Origin: Gallionella sp.
GTDB taxonomy: Bacteria > Pseudomonadota > Gammaproteobacteria > Burkholderiales > Gallionellaceae
DNA: 17,915 nucleotides
Direction of reading: 5' to 3'
Assembly (NCBI GenBank): GCA_029850565.1
Contig: JARCRR010000063.1
Location: forward strand, 1 to 17,915
The notes beneath the pieces are model-generated. The model worked only from the letters and a program-made list of their open reading frames with translations, had not been told where the DNA came from and did no database searches. Within the stretch, counting starts at the first letter, position 1, and the number at the start of each line of letters is the position of its first letter. This document shows positions 6,947 to 14,737 of this stretch, one piece after another. The translations under genes and the position numbers were made by a program.

Positions 6947-7786
6947 TTAACCGAATGCTCGCTTCAAGCGGCTGCGCAGAAGTTGCCAGCGCAATTCTCG
7001 TGTAGCTTCAGGTTCTTCTAGTTTCAATCCATGCGCCACTTGCCCGCGCCGTAAGTAGAAGCGATCAAAAACTGACTGGCGCATTCCCCATTTGTTCAGG
7101 AACTGTCGACCGCCGTCATTCTTTTTTACTTTGCCAGTCGATTTGCATTGGAAGTGGTACACCAGCGAATCGCCCACACCCAAGAACACGCGGCAACCCA
7201 CATCCCATAGCTTCATGGAGAAGTCGTTGTCGCTGCTCATGCCGGGCGATAGCTCACTACTGTAACCCCCGACTTTGAACCACCAGCGTTTGCTCACCAA
7301 TGTCGGCGGCCAAGTGGCACCGAGCCAATCGGGCTTGCGGTGCTGAGATAGCTCTGCCAGCAACCTGGCCTCCTCGAAGTTGTGTGTATCGCTGCCGTAA
7401 TTGCGCACGATCACGCAGGGGTTGTTGGTATCGCGCGGCTCGATCATGGTGCCGGATAGCATGAACAGATCGGTGTCGAGCTGTTTGAGTTTATTCACCA
7501 GTGCGGTGTCCCAACCCGGGCAGCAGTACATATCGTCGTTCAGATACAAGATGTAGTCTTGCGTGGCATGCATGGCCGATTCGTTCACCGCAAGGCAGAT
7601 GCCGATGTTGTCCGGCGAAGAGGTGTGGGTGATGCCTTGTGCGCGCACCCATTCCAGCGAGCCATCACTCCCGTCGTTCACATGCACGATGATCTGGTGA
7701 GCGAAGGCTGAATTCTCGCGAATGCTGCGGATGCACAACTGCAACAGTGAGAGGTTGTTCCAAGTGGGGATGATGATCGAGAACAT
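6947..7786 (-). CDS. GT2 family glycosyltransferase (paralogue A)
   Basis: This is a 279-residue GT-A fold glycosyltransferase of family 2. The N-terminus FSIIIPTWNN is the nucleotide-binding strand. NDGSDGSLEW (about 37-46) and the metal-binding NDDM (83-86) follow, then the acceptor-side segment LSPGMSSDNDFSMKLWDVGCR. No membrane segment is seen, so it should act on the cytoplasmic face, probably adding a sugar to an LPS core or O-unit; donor and acceptor cannot be read. It begins 12 bases after the upstream methyltransferase stop, with TAAGG serving as ribosome site, so the two are cotranscribed. It is clearly paralogous to the GT2 gene at 11286-12200. Confidence 0.9.
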   Translation of the reverse strand: MFSIIIPTWNNLSLLQLCIRSIRENSAFAHQIIVHVNDGSDGSLEWVRAQGITHTSSPDNIGICLAVNESAMHATQDYILYLNDDMYCCPGWDTALVNKLKQLDTDLFMLSGTMIEPRDTNNPCVIVRNYGSDTHNFEEARLLAELSQHRKPDWLGATWPPTLVSKRWWFKVGGYSSELSPGMSSDNDFSMKLWDVGCRVFLGVGDSLVYHFQCKSTGKVKKNDGGRQFLNKWGMRQSVFDRFYLRRGQVAHGLKLEEPEATRELRWQLLRSRLKRAFG

Positions 7787-7798
7787 GGTGTGTTCGCC

Positions 7799-8785
7799 TT
7801 AGTGTGAAGGTTTGCGGGCGCGGATCAATACGTTCTGCCCCGTGTTAGGTCGTGTTTTCTGCATACGATGTTCGTGCAGCTCTTTGCGGTAGCTCCACAT
7901 CAGCAGTCCCAATTGGCTAAACCAAGAGGTTGCTGCGGGATGCTGAAGTGTGTGGCTGACACGATAAACACCGGAGCATCCCGCGGTGTAACTCTGTGCT
8001 TCAGTGACTTCGAATCCGGCGCGCTGTGTGAGTCGCCGCAAAGATTCGACCGAGAATAGATGCAAATGCCGAGGTGCTTCCCAGCCACGCCAGTGACGGC
8101 CGAATTCGGCGGCGGCGATGCTGTTTACGTTGGGCGTGGTCATCACCAGAAGGCCGCCGGGTTTCAAAATGCGCAGGCATTCGCGCAACGTTGCCTCGGG
8201 GGTATAGAGGTGTTCGATGGTTTGACTCATCGTGATGACATCAAATCTGTTCGCCGGGAGTGCGCATTGCGACAAGTCGCCAACATGGGTCTTGATGCCA
8301 TAACGCGCTGTCACTTTTTGGGTCGCTTGCTCATCGAAGTCGGAACCTTCGACCACCCAGCCCCGCTTTTGCATGCGATTCAAGAAACGTCCGCCACCGC
8401 AGCCGACATCCAGCAAAGTGCCGATCGGCTCATGCGCGAGAGTCATGAAGCGCAGATAGTCGGCTTCCTGTTTTAGGCCATTGGATACCCATAGCGGCCA
8501 TTGAGCGAGCCGAATGAAACGATGCGCCAAACTGAGCATTGCCTTTGCGAAACGGTTCTCGATTCTGCGCGTGTGTGTGTGGTAGGTCGCATAGGCCTTC
8601 CACATCTCTTCCGGGCGCGGTGCCGGGTCAAGCCAATACACGCCGCATGCCGGATCGGTACAACGTTTAAAAGACCAAGTACCCTGTAGATTGCCATCGG
8701 GGTCGGAAACACTGCCTTGCGCCAATTCTCCTGACGACCCGCATAGGTCGCATGAAGGGCGCGGTTCGCTTGTTATACTATCCAT
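7799..8785 (-). CDS. Class I SAM-dependent methyltransferase with zinc-ribbon-like N-terminus
   Basis: The product has 328 residues. Near the N-terminus four cysteines (about C12, C15, C42, C47, in CDLC and CTDPAC) resemble the small zinc-ribbon found on methyltransferases of surface-polysaccharide clusters. The SAM fold has motif I LLDVGCGGGRFL (about 124-135), an acidic residue in EGSDFDEQA, DVITMSQTIEHL, and RILKPGGLLVMTTPN. The closest general type is the UbiE/Methyltransf_23-like group that modifies sugars or lipid-linked intermediates. It leads a two-gene minus-strand unit with GT2 paralogue A and is divergent from the GT9 gene with 64 bp to the leader ORF. Substrate unknown. Confidence 0.85.
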   Translation of the reverse strand: MDSITSEPRPSCDLCGSSGELAQGSVSDPDGNLQGTWSFKRCTDPACGVYWLDPAPRPEEMWKAYATYHTHTRRIENRFAKAMLSLAHRFIRLAQWPLWVSNGLKQEADYLRFMTLAHEPIGTLLDVGCGGGRFLNRMQKRGWVVEGSDFDEQATQKVTARYGIKTHVGDLSQCALPANRFDVITMSQTIEHLYTPEATLRECLRILKPGGLLVMTTPNVNSIAAAEFGRHWRGWEAPRHLHLFSVESLRRLTQRAGFEVTEAQSYTAGCSGVYRVSHTLQHPAATSWFSQLGLLMWSYRKELHEHRMQKTRPNTGQNVLIRARKPSH

Positions 8786-8849
8786 ATTTAATTGGTCGGA
8801 TGGGCAACAGGCGCATTCTATAACGCCGACTCGTCAATACAGGAGCCGC

Positions 8850-8894
8850 ATGAAGATAATTCATACCGTTGGGTCGTGGCTTAGCACCAGATAG
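8850..8894 (+). CDS. Possible 14-codon leader peptide upstream of the GT9 gene
   Basis: An ATG at 8850 sits 5 bases after a strong AGGAG and opens a 14-residue frame, MKIIHTVGSWLSTR, ending in TAG at 8892-8894. Only one base separates its stop from the ATG of the GT9 gene at 8896, which has no ribosome site of its own. The peptide could couple translation of the GT9 gene. It might alternatively be the remnant start of a lost glycosyltransferase gene, since MKIIHTV-like starts are common in GT4 enzymes (from memory). Confidence 0.45.
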   Translation: MKIIHTVGSWLSTR

Positions 8895-8895
8895 C

Positions 8896-9987
8896 ATGAG
8901 AGCCCCTCAACGCATTTTGGTGGTCGCCACGCTCCGTATCGGGGATGTGTTGCTGACCACGCCACTGATCCGCTCACTCCGCCGCGCGTGGCCGCAGGCA
9001 AGCATCGCCGCGTTGGTGTTTGCGGGTACCGAGGGTATTCTGCAAAACAATCCAGATATCGATGACATCATCACGGTCAGCCGCCGCCAGACTTTTTTTG
9101 AGAGTCTGCATTTGTTATGGCGATTGTGGCGAAGCTACGATCTGTCTATATCCACCATGACGAATGATCGGGCTACCCTGTACGCACGTATCGGAGGAAA
9201 ACATGCCGTTGGCGCCATTGATGCCGGAGCGAAACATCAATGGAAAAGAAGGTTGCTTTCGCAGTATTCCGAGACAGAGATAGTGAATACCCATACGGTG
9301 TTGAATTACTTGAGACTTGCCGATCTATTGGGTATCCCGCGTTGCCAAGAAGTGGTCGTAGGCTGGCAAGCGGCGAATGTTGCATCAGTACATGCCGCTA
9401 TTCCCTTTGACTTGGAAGCACAACCCTATGTCGTACTCCATGCCTATCCTATGTATGTCTACAAAGCGTGGCGACAAGAGGCGTGGATCGAACTGGCAGG
9501 GTGGCTCCAGCGGCAGGGAATGCGCATCGTGTTGACTGGCGGAAATGATGAAGCAGAAAAGGCGAGCGTGAAAGCCCTGCAACAGTTGATGCCTGCGGGT
9601 ACGGTCAATGTCGCGGGTAAACTGGGTTTTTCGGAGGTGGCCTATCTGCTGAGCAAGGCACGCGCTTTCGTGGGGCCGGATACCGTGGTGACCCATTTGG
9701 CGGCAGCAGTCGGCACGCCGACGGTTGCTTTATTCGGCCCATCGAACCCGGTGAAATGGGGGCCGTGGCCGAATGCTTATTGCAAAAATGAAGATCCCTA
9801 TCGCATGGTAGGTACGCAACGGGTTCACAACGTGGTGCTGTTGCAGGGAAGCGGCGACTGCGTTCCCTGCATGGAAGAAGGCTGCGACAGACACATCAAT
9901 AGTCTGAGCAGATGCTTGCAAGAATTGCCAGCGACAAGGGTGGTCGTAGCGCTCAAGGAGTTGGGTGTGATGGCAGAGAGGGAATGA
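8896..9987 (+). CDS. GT9 family glycosyltransferase (heptosyltransferase type)
   Basis: This is a 363-residue GT-B enzyme of the ADP-heptose:LPS heptosyltransferase family. The N-terminal RILVVATLRIGDVLLTTPL carries the catalytic-type aspartate of RIGD. The C-terminal donor site has VGPDTVVTHLAAAVGTPTVALFGPSNPVKWGPW. A Cys-containing tail (CVPCMEEGCD, SRCLQEL) matches the family's common ending. It probably adds heptose or another sugar to the LPS core at the cytoplasmic membrane. The ATG at 8896 was chosen over a TTG at 8869 because it places RILVV at the start; it has a poor ribosome site but follows the leader ORF stop by one base. The O-antigen-ligase-type gene follows after 24 bases. Confidence 0.9.
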   Translation: MRAPQRILVVATLRIGDVLLTTPLIRSLRRAWPQASIAALVFAGTEGILQNNPDIDDIITVSRRQTFFESLHLLWRLWRSYDLSISTMTNDRATLYARIGGKHAVGAIDAGAKHQWKRRLLSQYSETEIVNTHTVLNYLRLADLLGIPRCQEVVVGWQAANVASVHAAIPFDLEAQPYVVLHAYPMYVYKAWRQEAWIELAGWLQRQGMRIVLTGGNDEAEKASVKALQQLMPAGTVNVAGKLGFSEVAYLLSKARAFVGPDTVVTHLAAAVGTPTVALFGPSNPVKWGPWPNAYCKNEDPYRMVGTQRVHNVVLLQGSGDCVPCMEEGCDRHINSLSRCLQELPATRVVVALKELGVMAERE

Positions 9988-10011
9988 GATGCAAGTGTTT
10001 TCAGAGGTGTC

Positions 10012-11265
10012 ATGAACGAATTTGAGCGTAACTATTTGCGTAGCCTAGAGACGATAGTCAGCATTCTGTTGTTGAGCTTTCCGGTGCTGATGTTGACCGT
10101 TCTGGGTGGTATGAACGCGGTGCTCTTTGCTTCTGTGCTACTGGCGTTGCTGGTTTGGCTACGCCCGCCCGCGATGATCGGCACGACAGACTGGAAAAGC
10201 GAATGGACACTTTATGTGGTTGCCATGTTCGCGATGACGGCAGCCATTCTCATTAGCCAAACCTTCCATCAAAGTTTCAGTGCGCGTCACTACGACGGCC
10301 CCGCCCGTTACTGGCTTGCGATACCCATATTTCTGCTGTTGCGTCGGCTCAATTTACGTGCCTTCTCGACCTTGCAATTCGCTTTTCCGATTGCCGCCAT
10401 TGTCGGCTGGGCTTTGGCCAAAGATATGGGTTATGGCGTAACCCTGCCCATGATGGACAAGATTCGCTATGGTGACTCCATGTTGTTGTTGGGATCCTTA
10501 TCTTTGTTTTCTCTCGATTGGCTGGGCAAGGATGCCCCGTACTTGCGAACCTTGAAGTGGGCAGGCTTTGCGCTTGGCCTGTTCGCGACATTTCAATCCG
10601 GCACCCGTGGCGCCCTTTTGGCGATACCGGTTTTTGTGGCGATATATCTCTACGCCAGGGGGATACGCCTGTCGGTCAAGTCGACGTTGGCGAGTCTTGT
10701 GCTGGGAGTGTTAGTGATTGGGTTGGCTTATCTTTCCAGTTCCACGATCCAACATAGATTGCACGAGATGGCGATGGACGTGACTGTCTATAATCAGGGA
10801 AATCGCGACACTTCGACGGGCATACGCTGGCAACTTTATCAGGCCGCAGCGTCAATCATTATCGAACACCCCGTCTTCGGTGTAGGACCGGGCGGATTTG
10901 CGCTGCAAATGGCTCCGATGGCTGACGCCGGCAAGATCACGCCAATGGCTGCCGAACTTGGGCGCGGAGAAGTACATAACGACATTTTGAAGAAGACCGC
11001 CGATCTTGGCATATTCGGATTGGCCGCCATCTTCGCTGTTTACCTTGTCCCGTTTTGCTTGTTTGGAAAAGCGAGCAAGTCGAAATCGAGGCAAATCCAG
11101 CGAGCAGGTATTCTGGGTATGGTGTTCGTCAGTGGTTTTATGGTCTTTGGCCTGACCGCCGAAGTTCTTAATCTCACCATGACCATCGCGTTCTACAGTT
11201 TTACGGTGGCTGTATTGCTGGCCTATTGCTACAACATTCATCATGCCGAACAAGGCGCTACTTAA
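10012..11265 (+). CDS. O-antigen ligase / Wzy-type polymerase family membrane protein
   Basis: The 417-residue hydrophobic protein has about ten to twelve membrane segments. It carries the Wzy_C/WaaL signatures: the arginine motif FQSGTRGALLAIP (R199), STGIRWQLYQAA, the HPVFGVGPGGF loop (286-296), and VHNDILKKTADLGIFG with H322 in the large periplasmic region. Such proteins ligate O-antigen to lipid A-core or polymerise repeat units in the periplasm; sequence alone does not separate the two roles. Its place after a heptosyltransferase-type gene favours ligase (inference). The start has TCAGAGGTG upstream. The GT2 paralogue B gene follows 20 bases after the stop with its own AAGGA. Confidence 0.87.
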   Translation: MNEFERNYLRSLETIVSILLLSFPVLMLTVLGGMNAVLFASVLLALLVWLRPPAMIGTTDWKSEWTLYVVAMFAMTAAILISQTFHQSFSARHYDGPARYWLAIPIFLLLRRLNLRAFSTLQFAFPIAAIVGWALAKDMGYGVTLPMMDKIRYGDSMLLLGSLSLFSLDWLGKDAPYLRTLKWAGFALGLFATFQSGTRGALLAIPVFVAIYLYARGIRLSVKSTLASLVLGVLVIGLAYLSSSTIQHRLHEMAMDVTVYNQGNRDTSTGIRWQLYQAAASIIIEHPVFGVGPGGFALQMAPMADAGKITPMAAELGRGEVHNDILKKTADLGIFGLAAIFAVYLVPFCLFGKASKSKSRQIQRAGILGMVFVSGFMVFGLTAEVLNLTMTIAFYSFTVAVLLAYCYNIHHAEQGAT

Positions 11266-11285
11266 ATTCAAATAAGGATCACACC

Positions 11286-12200
11286 ATGTTCAGCGTCGTC
11301 ATTCCCAGTTGGAACAATCTCGCATATTTGAAATTGTGCATCGAGAGCATCCAGAAGCATTCGCAGTTCGAGCACGAGATCATCGTGCACCTGAATGACG
11401 GATCCGATGGCTCATTGGAGTGGGTCAAATCAAAAGGTATCCGCTACACGCATACGGATAAGAACGTCGGTGTCTGTCTGTCGGTTAACCACCTGATGGC
11501 GAAAGCCAAGCATGATTGGGTGCTTTTCATGAATGACGACATGGTGGCCGCGCCGGGGTGGGACGCGGCTTTCGTTGAGGCAATTAATTCTGTCGGTACC
11601 GATCTGGCATTGTTCTTCGGCACCTTGATCCAGCCTGAAACGAACAATCATCCCAATATCATCAAGCAAGATTTTGGCCGATCACCGGAAGCCTTCGACG
11701 AAGGCCGCTTCTTGCAGGACTATAAGCAAGATACGCGCGGAGATTTTGAAGGCGGATCATTGCAACCCACCCTGGTGCATAAGAAGTGGTGGGCCTTGCT
11801 GGGAGGGTACAGTGTTGAATTCTCGCCCGGTATGAGTAGCGACGATGACCTGATGATGAAGTTCTGGGTGGCTGGATGCCGCAACTTTCGTATTGTGGGA
11901 GCGAGTCGTTTCTACCATTTCGGCATGGCGAGTACGGGACGTATCACGCACAACCAGGGTGGCCGCATGTTCGTGATGAAGTGGGGCATCACCCATCTGG
12001 AGTTCTATCGGAATGTTCTGCCGACACTGCGCAATCCAGATAAGGGAAACACGCAGGACAATCCATACAACTGTATGAAGCCGACGCTGCTCGGCAGGCT
12101 GCGACGCTTGGGCTACACCCTGCGTTATGGCTATCCTCTGGAAGGTATCGCGGCTTGGGATCCTGTTCCGGGTCGTGGCAAGTGGGATGAGGGAAATTAA
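11286..12200 (+). CDS. GT2 family glycosyltransferase (paralogue B)
   Basis: This is a 304-residue GT-A fold family 2 enzyme. The ATG at 11286 follows AAGGATCACACC and gives MFSVVIPSWNN. The residue numbering matches paralogue A: NDGSDGSLEW at 37-46 and NDDM at 83-86, then EFSPGMSSDDDLMMKFWVAGCR. I count about 50 identities in the first 90 ungapped positions against paralogue A at 6947-7786. The C-terminal tail is longer than in A. It ends the plus-strand GT9-ligase-GT2 unit. Its TAA overlaps the stop of the convergent SGNH gene within the bases TTAA at 12197-12200. Sugar specificity cannot be read. Confidence 0.9.
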   Translation: MFSVVIPSWNNLAYLKLCIESIQKHSQFEHEIIVHLNDGSDGSLEWVKSKGIRYTHTDKNVGVCLSVNHLMAKAKHDWVLFMNDDMVAAPGWDAAFVEAINSVGTDLALFFGTLIQPETNNHPNIIKQDFGRSPEAFDEGRFLQDYKQDTRGDFEGGSLQPTLVHKKWWALLGGYSVEFSPGMSSDDDLMMKFWVAGCRNFRIVGASRFYHFGMASTGRITHNQGGRMFVMKWGITHLEFYRNVLPTLRNPDKGNTQDNPYNCMKPTLLGRLRRLGYTLRYGYPLEGIAAWDPVPGRGKWDEGN

Positions 12201-13191
12201 TGTGTCGGTTTTGTGGGCGTGGTTGCCGAGATTGCTTTGAATATCTCCTGTCCCATCAATAGATAGCCAGTGGTCGAGTAATGTGTGTTGTTTGCTGGGT
12301 AAAGGTCCACGGTCTTAGCCTGTAAAGCATCCTGATTCACCTGCAGCAGATTGGGCATATGCAAACGTTGAGCTGCCTGATTCCAGAATCCTTTGTGCGG
12401 ATATAGATAAGTTGTCGACTTGTTAGGCACGACGACCCAGATCGTTGTGAAATCGTGCAAACGAGCGCGATGGGCTTCGATCAGTTCAAACGCTCTCATG
12501 TTCACCTCATCGGGTTCGTCTTCGGCAAGGAACAAAGAGTCGTTACAACGCGCGTGGCTGAAATATTCACAGCCATTTTCCACGCGAGCAACTTTCACAT
12601 TGTTCGGTAACGACCATAGTTTGAAATCACTGGCTCGGCTTAGGCGTTCATATTCAAAGATGTTGAACTGGGTTCTGATGCCGGTGGAAAGTTTTCCTGC
12701 GTAGTTCCCTTGTTCGGGGTCGAATGACACAATAGGAGGATAGCGCGGAGCATCGACGTTCGCGTGGGGGTGATACTGGGTCTGTTTGCAATCAGCCGAG
12801 CGTTGAAGTGTGCCAATCAGGTTGCGCTCAACGATCTCGACGATAACAAATTTGCCTTTGAATCCTTGTCTCTTTGCCCAGTCGGGAAAATCACCGCATA
12901 CGCCCTGCATGCTATTCCAGGATTCTGTTCGCACTTTCAAGTTGTGTCGCGTCAGTACGCTTTGCCATACGAGACTGGCTGAAAAACTGTCTCCGATCAC
13001 TAGCGCATCGGCTTCGTTCATTGAAGATTGTTGCATCCACTGGATATCCAGCCGAACATCGATTCCGGCAATAAACTCATTCTGGTCAATTCACCTTCAA
13101 AAGTTGCGAGCGGCAAGAAATAGAATCCAACAGCACCGTAAGCTAGCACTGAAACAAAAACGATGATCGAAAATGATTTTGCGTGGCGCAT
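12197..13191 (-). pseudogene. SGNH/AlgJ-like O-acetylation protein, split by apparent frameshift
   Basis: Two overlapping minus-strand frames look like one gene. The first starts at ATG 13191, one base after the MBOAT stop. It encodes a membrane anchor (SFSIIVFVSVLAYGAVGFYF) and ELTRMSLLPESMFGW, then runs into nonsense and a TGA at 13018. The second frame, entered near 13048, continues with DIQWMQQSSMNEADALVIGDSFS. That supplies the SGNH serine motif GDSFS and ends with NNTHYSTTGY carrying the catalytic-type histidine. Adding one G after the TGG codon restores a single 331-residue product typed like AlgJ/AlgX periplasmic partners of MBOAT acyltransferases. As it stands the catalytic domain lacks its export anchor, although the ATGA overlap at 13018-13021 would allow reinitiation. 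A sequencing or assembly error is a real alternative. Confidence 0.78.
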
Positions 13192-13192
13192 A

Positions 13193-14680
13193 TCAGAACT
13201 GAAAATAAAGGAAAGGACTGTAGCTGCCGAACTGGTCGATCGCCACGTAGCACAAGCCAAACACGATAGCCGCTTGTAGCCAGACCCAGAGTATGTTGCC
13301 ACCAATGAAGCGGATACGTGTCGAATTTGGTAACAGCCATATCCACAATAGACCCGGTACAAGCAACAGCATCAAACTGCGCCCCGACATATCCGCCTGT
13401 AGCAACAGATTGCCGTGAGCAACCATATCGAAAGTGATAGGGCGGAACTCGATACCGAACATGGCTTTCCATATCACCAGCGTCTGCGCCATATTTTCTG
13501 CGCGGAAGACGACCCATGCGGTAACCACTGCGATGAAGGTAAGTACACCGCCCAAGAGTCCGTCCACCCGATTTGGCAACCAGCGCAGATATCTTTCCGA
13601 CACCAACTCGCGCCACAGATGATTAACGATGAGATAAGCGCCGTGCAACGCACCCCATACCACAAAGGTCCACCCCGCACCGTGCCACAACCCGCCAAGC
13701 AGCATCGTGACGAACAGGTTGCCGTAACGACGCAACTTGCCGTGACGGTTCCCGCCGAGAGGGATGTAAAGATAATCGCGCAAGAAGGCCGATAGCGTCA
13801 TGTGCCAGCGTCGCCAGAACTCGATGATGCTGGTGGACTTGTAGGGCGAGTTGAAATTGATCGGCAAGCGGATGTTGAACATCAGCGCGATGCCCAGTGC
13901 CATGTCGGTATAGCCGGAGAAGTCGAAATAAATCTGCAATGTGTAGGCCAATGCGCCCGACCATGCCTCATATATGGTTGGCAGCATGCCGACAGCCATG
14001 CCGTGATTCACGCTGTCAAAGATCGCTGTGGCATAAGGGGCAAGCGAATCCGCCCACAACACTTTCTTGCACAAGCCCAAGGTGAACAATAACAGCCCGG
14101 TAGCGATATTGTCCCAATTGATGCGATAGGTGGAAGCATGGGCGAACTGCGGCATCATGTCTTTGTGATGGAGCACGGGGCCGGCGATCAGATGCGGGAA
14201 ATAGGTGACGAACAACACGTAATGTATGAAGTTGTATTCCTTCACTTTGCCTTGATAGGTATCCACCAGGAAGGCGATCTGTGTGAAGGTGAAGAACGAG
14301 ATGCCGAGCGGCAGAATGATGTCGCCCAAAGAGAGGCTGGAACCGGTCAGCGCGCTCGCACTCGAGAGAAAGAAGTTCGCGTACTTGTAATAACCCAGCA
14401 AGATCAGATTCGCTGTGATGGCAAAGATCAGTAAATGTCTTTTGCGGGCAGTGGCATGTTGCACGCCAGACTTGGCGATCCACATGCCGAATGCGTAGTT
14501 GCATACGATAGAGCCAAGCAACAAACCGACATATGCCGGGTTCCAGTAGCCATAGAAGAACAGAGACGAGATGGCCAGCCAAGCCGCCGCATAGGCATGG
14601 TGCAAGCGCGCCAACTGGAAGAAGCCCAGTAGCACGACAGGAAGAAACAAGAAGATGAAAGCGTAGGAATTGAACAGCAT
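13193..14680 (-). CDS. MBOAT family O-acyltransferase (AlgI type)
   Basis: This is a 495-residue polytopic membrane protein beginning MLFNSYAFIFLFLPVVLLGFF, the standard AlgI-like start (LFNS-F-FLFLP). The family residues are present: IILPLGISFFTFTQIAFLVD, DFSGYTDMALGIALMFNI, FWRRWHMTLSAFLRDY with H293, and GGLWHGAGWTFVVWGALHG with the catalytic-type H333. Such proteins pass acetyl groups across the inner membrane to periplasmic SGNH partners that acetylate a polysaccharide. The partner gene begins one base after its stop. It is divergent from apaH with 57 bp between starts, where a TTGTAGAAT (-10-like, minus strand, 14708-14716) is seen. The polysaccharide target is probably the surface glycan made by the adjacent genes. 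Confidence 0.93.
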   Translation of the reverse strand: MLFNSYAFIFLFLPVVLLGFFQLARLHHAYAAAWLAISSLFFYGYWNPAYVGLLLGSIVCNYAFGMWIAKSGVQHATARKRHLLIFAITANLILLGYYKYANFFLSSASALTGSSLSLGDIILPLGISFFTFTQIAFLVDTYQGKVKEYNFIHYVLFVTYFPHLIAGPVLHHKDMMPQFAHASTYRINWDNIATGLLLFTLGLCKKVLWADSLAPYATAIFDSVNHGMAVGMLPTIYEAWSGALAYTLQIYFDFSGYTDMALGIALMFNIRLPINFNSPYKSTSIIEFWRRWHMTLSAFLRDYLYIPLGGNRHGKLRRYGNLFVTMLLGGLWHGAGWTFVVWGALHGAYLIVNHLWRELVSERYLRWLPNRVDGLLGGVLTFIAVVTAWVVFRAENMAQTLVIWKAMFGIEFRPITFDMVAHGNLLLQADMSGRSLMLLLVPGLLWIWLLPNSTRIRFIGGNILWVWLQAAIVFGLCYVAIDQFGSYSPFLYFQF

Positions 14681-14737
14681 CGGGATATCATCAAAGTCTG
14701 ATACGCTATTCTACAAGACAAGCAATCGGGGTAACGT

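Noticed and set aside
8786..8849. TATAAC/ATTCTATA element as a shared divergent promoter between methyltransferase and GT9 genes
   Set aside because: A plausible -10 exists in both directions, but no -35 hexamer stands at 16-18 bases on either strand, so it was not listed as a feature.
13018..13021. Programmed frameshifting to make the SGNH protein
   Set aside because: No slippery heptamer or A/T-rich slip site lies at the frame switch (GGC TGG ATA); a plain one-base loss fits better.
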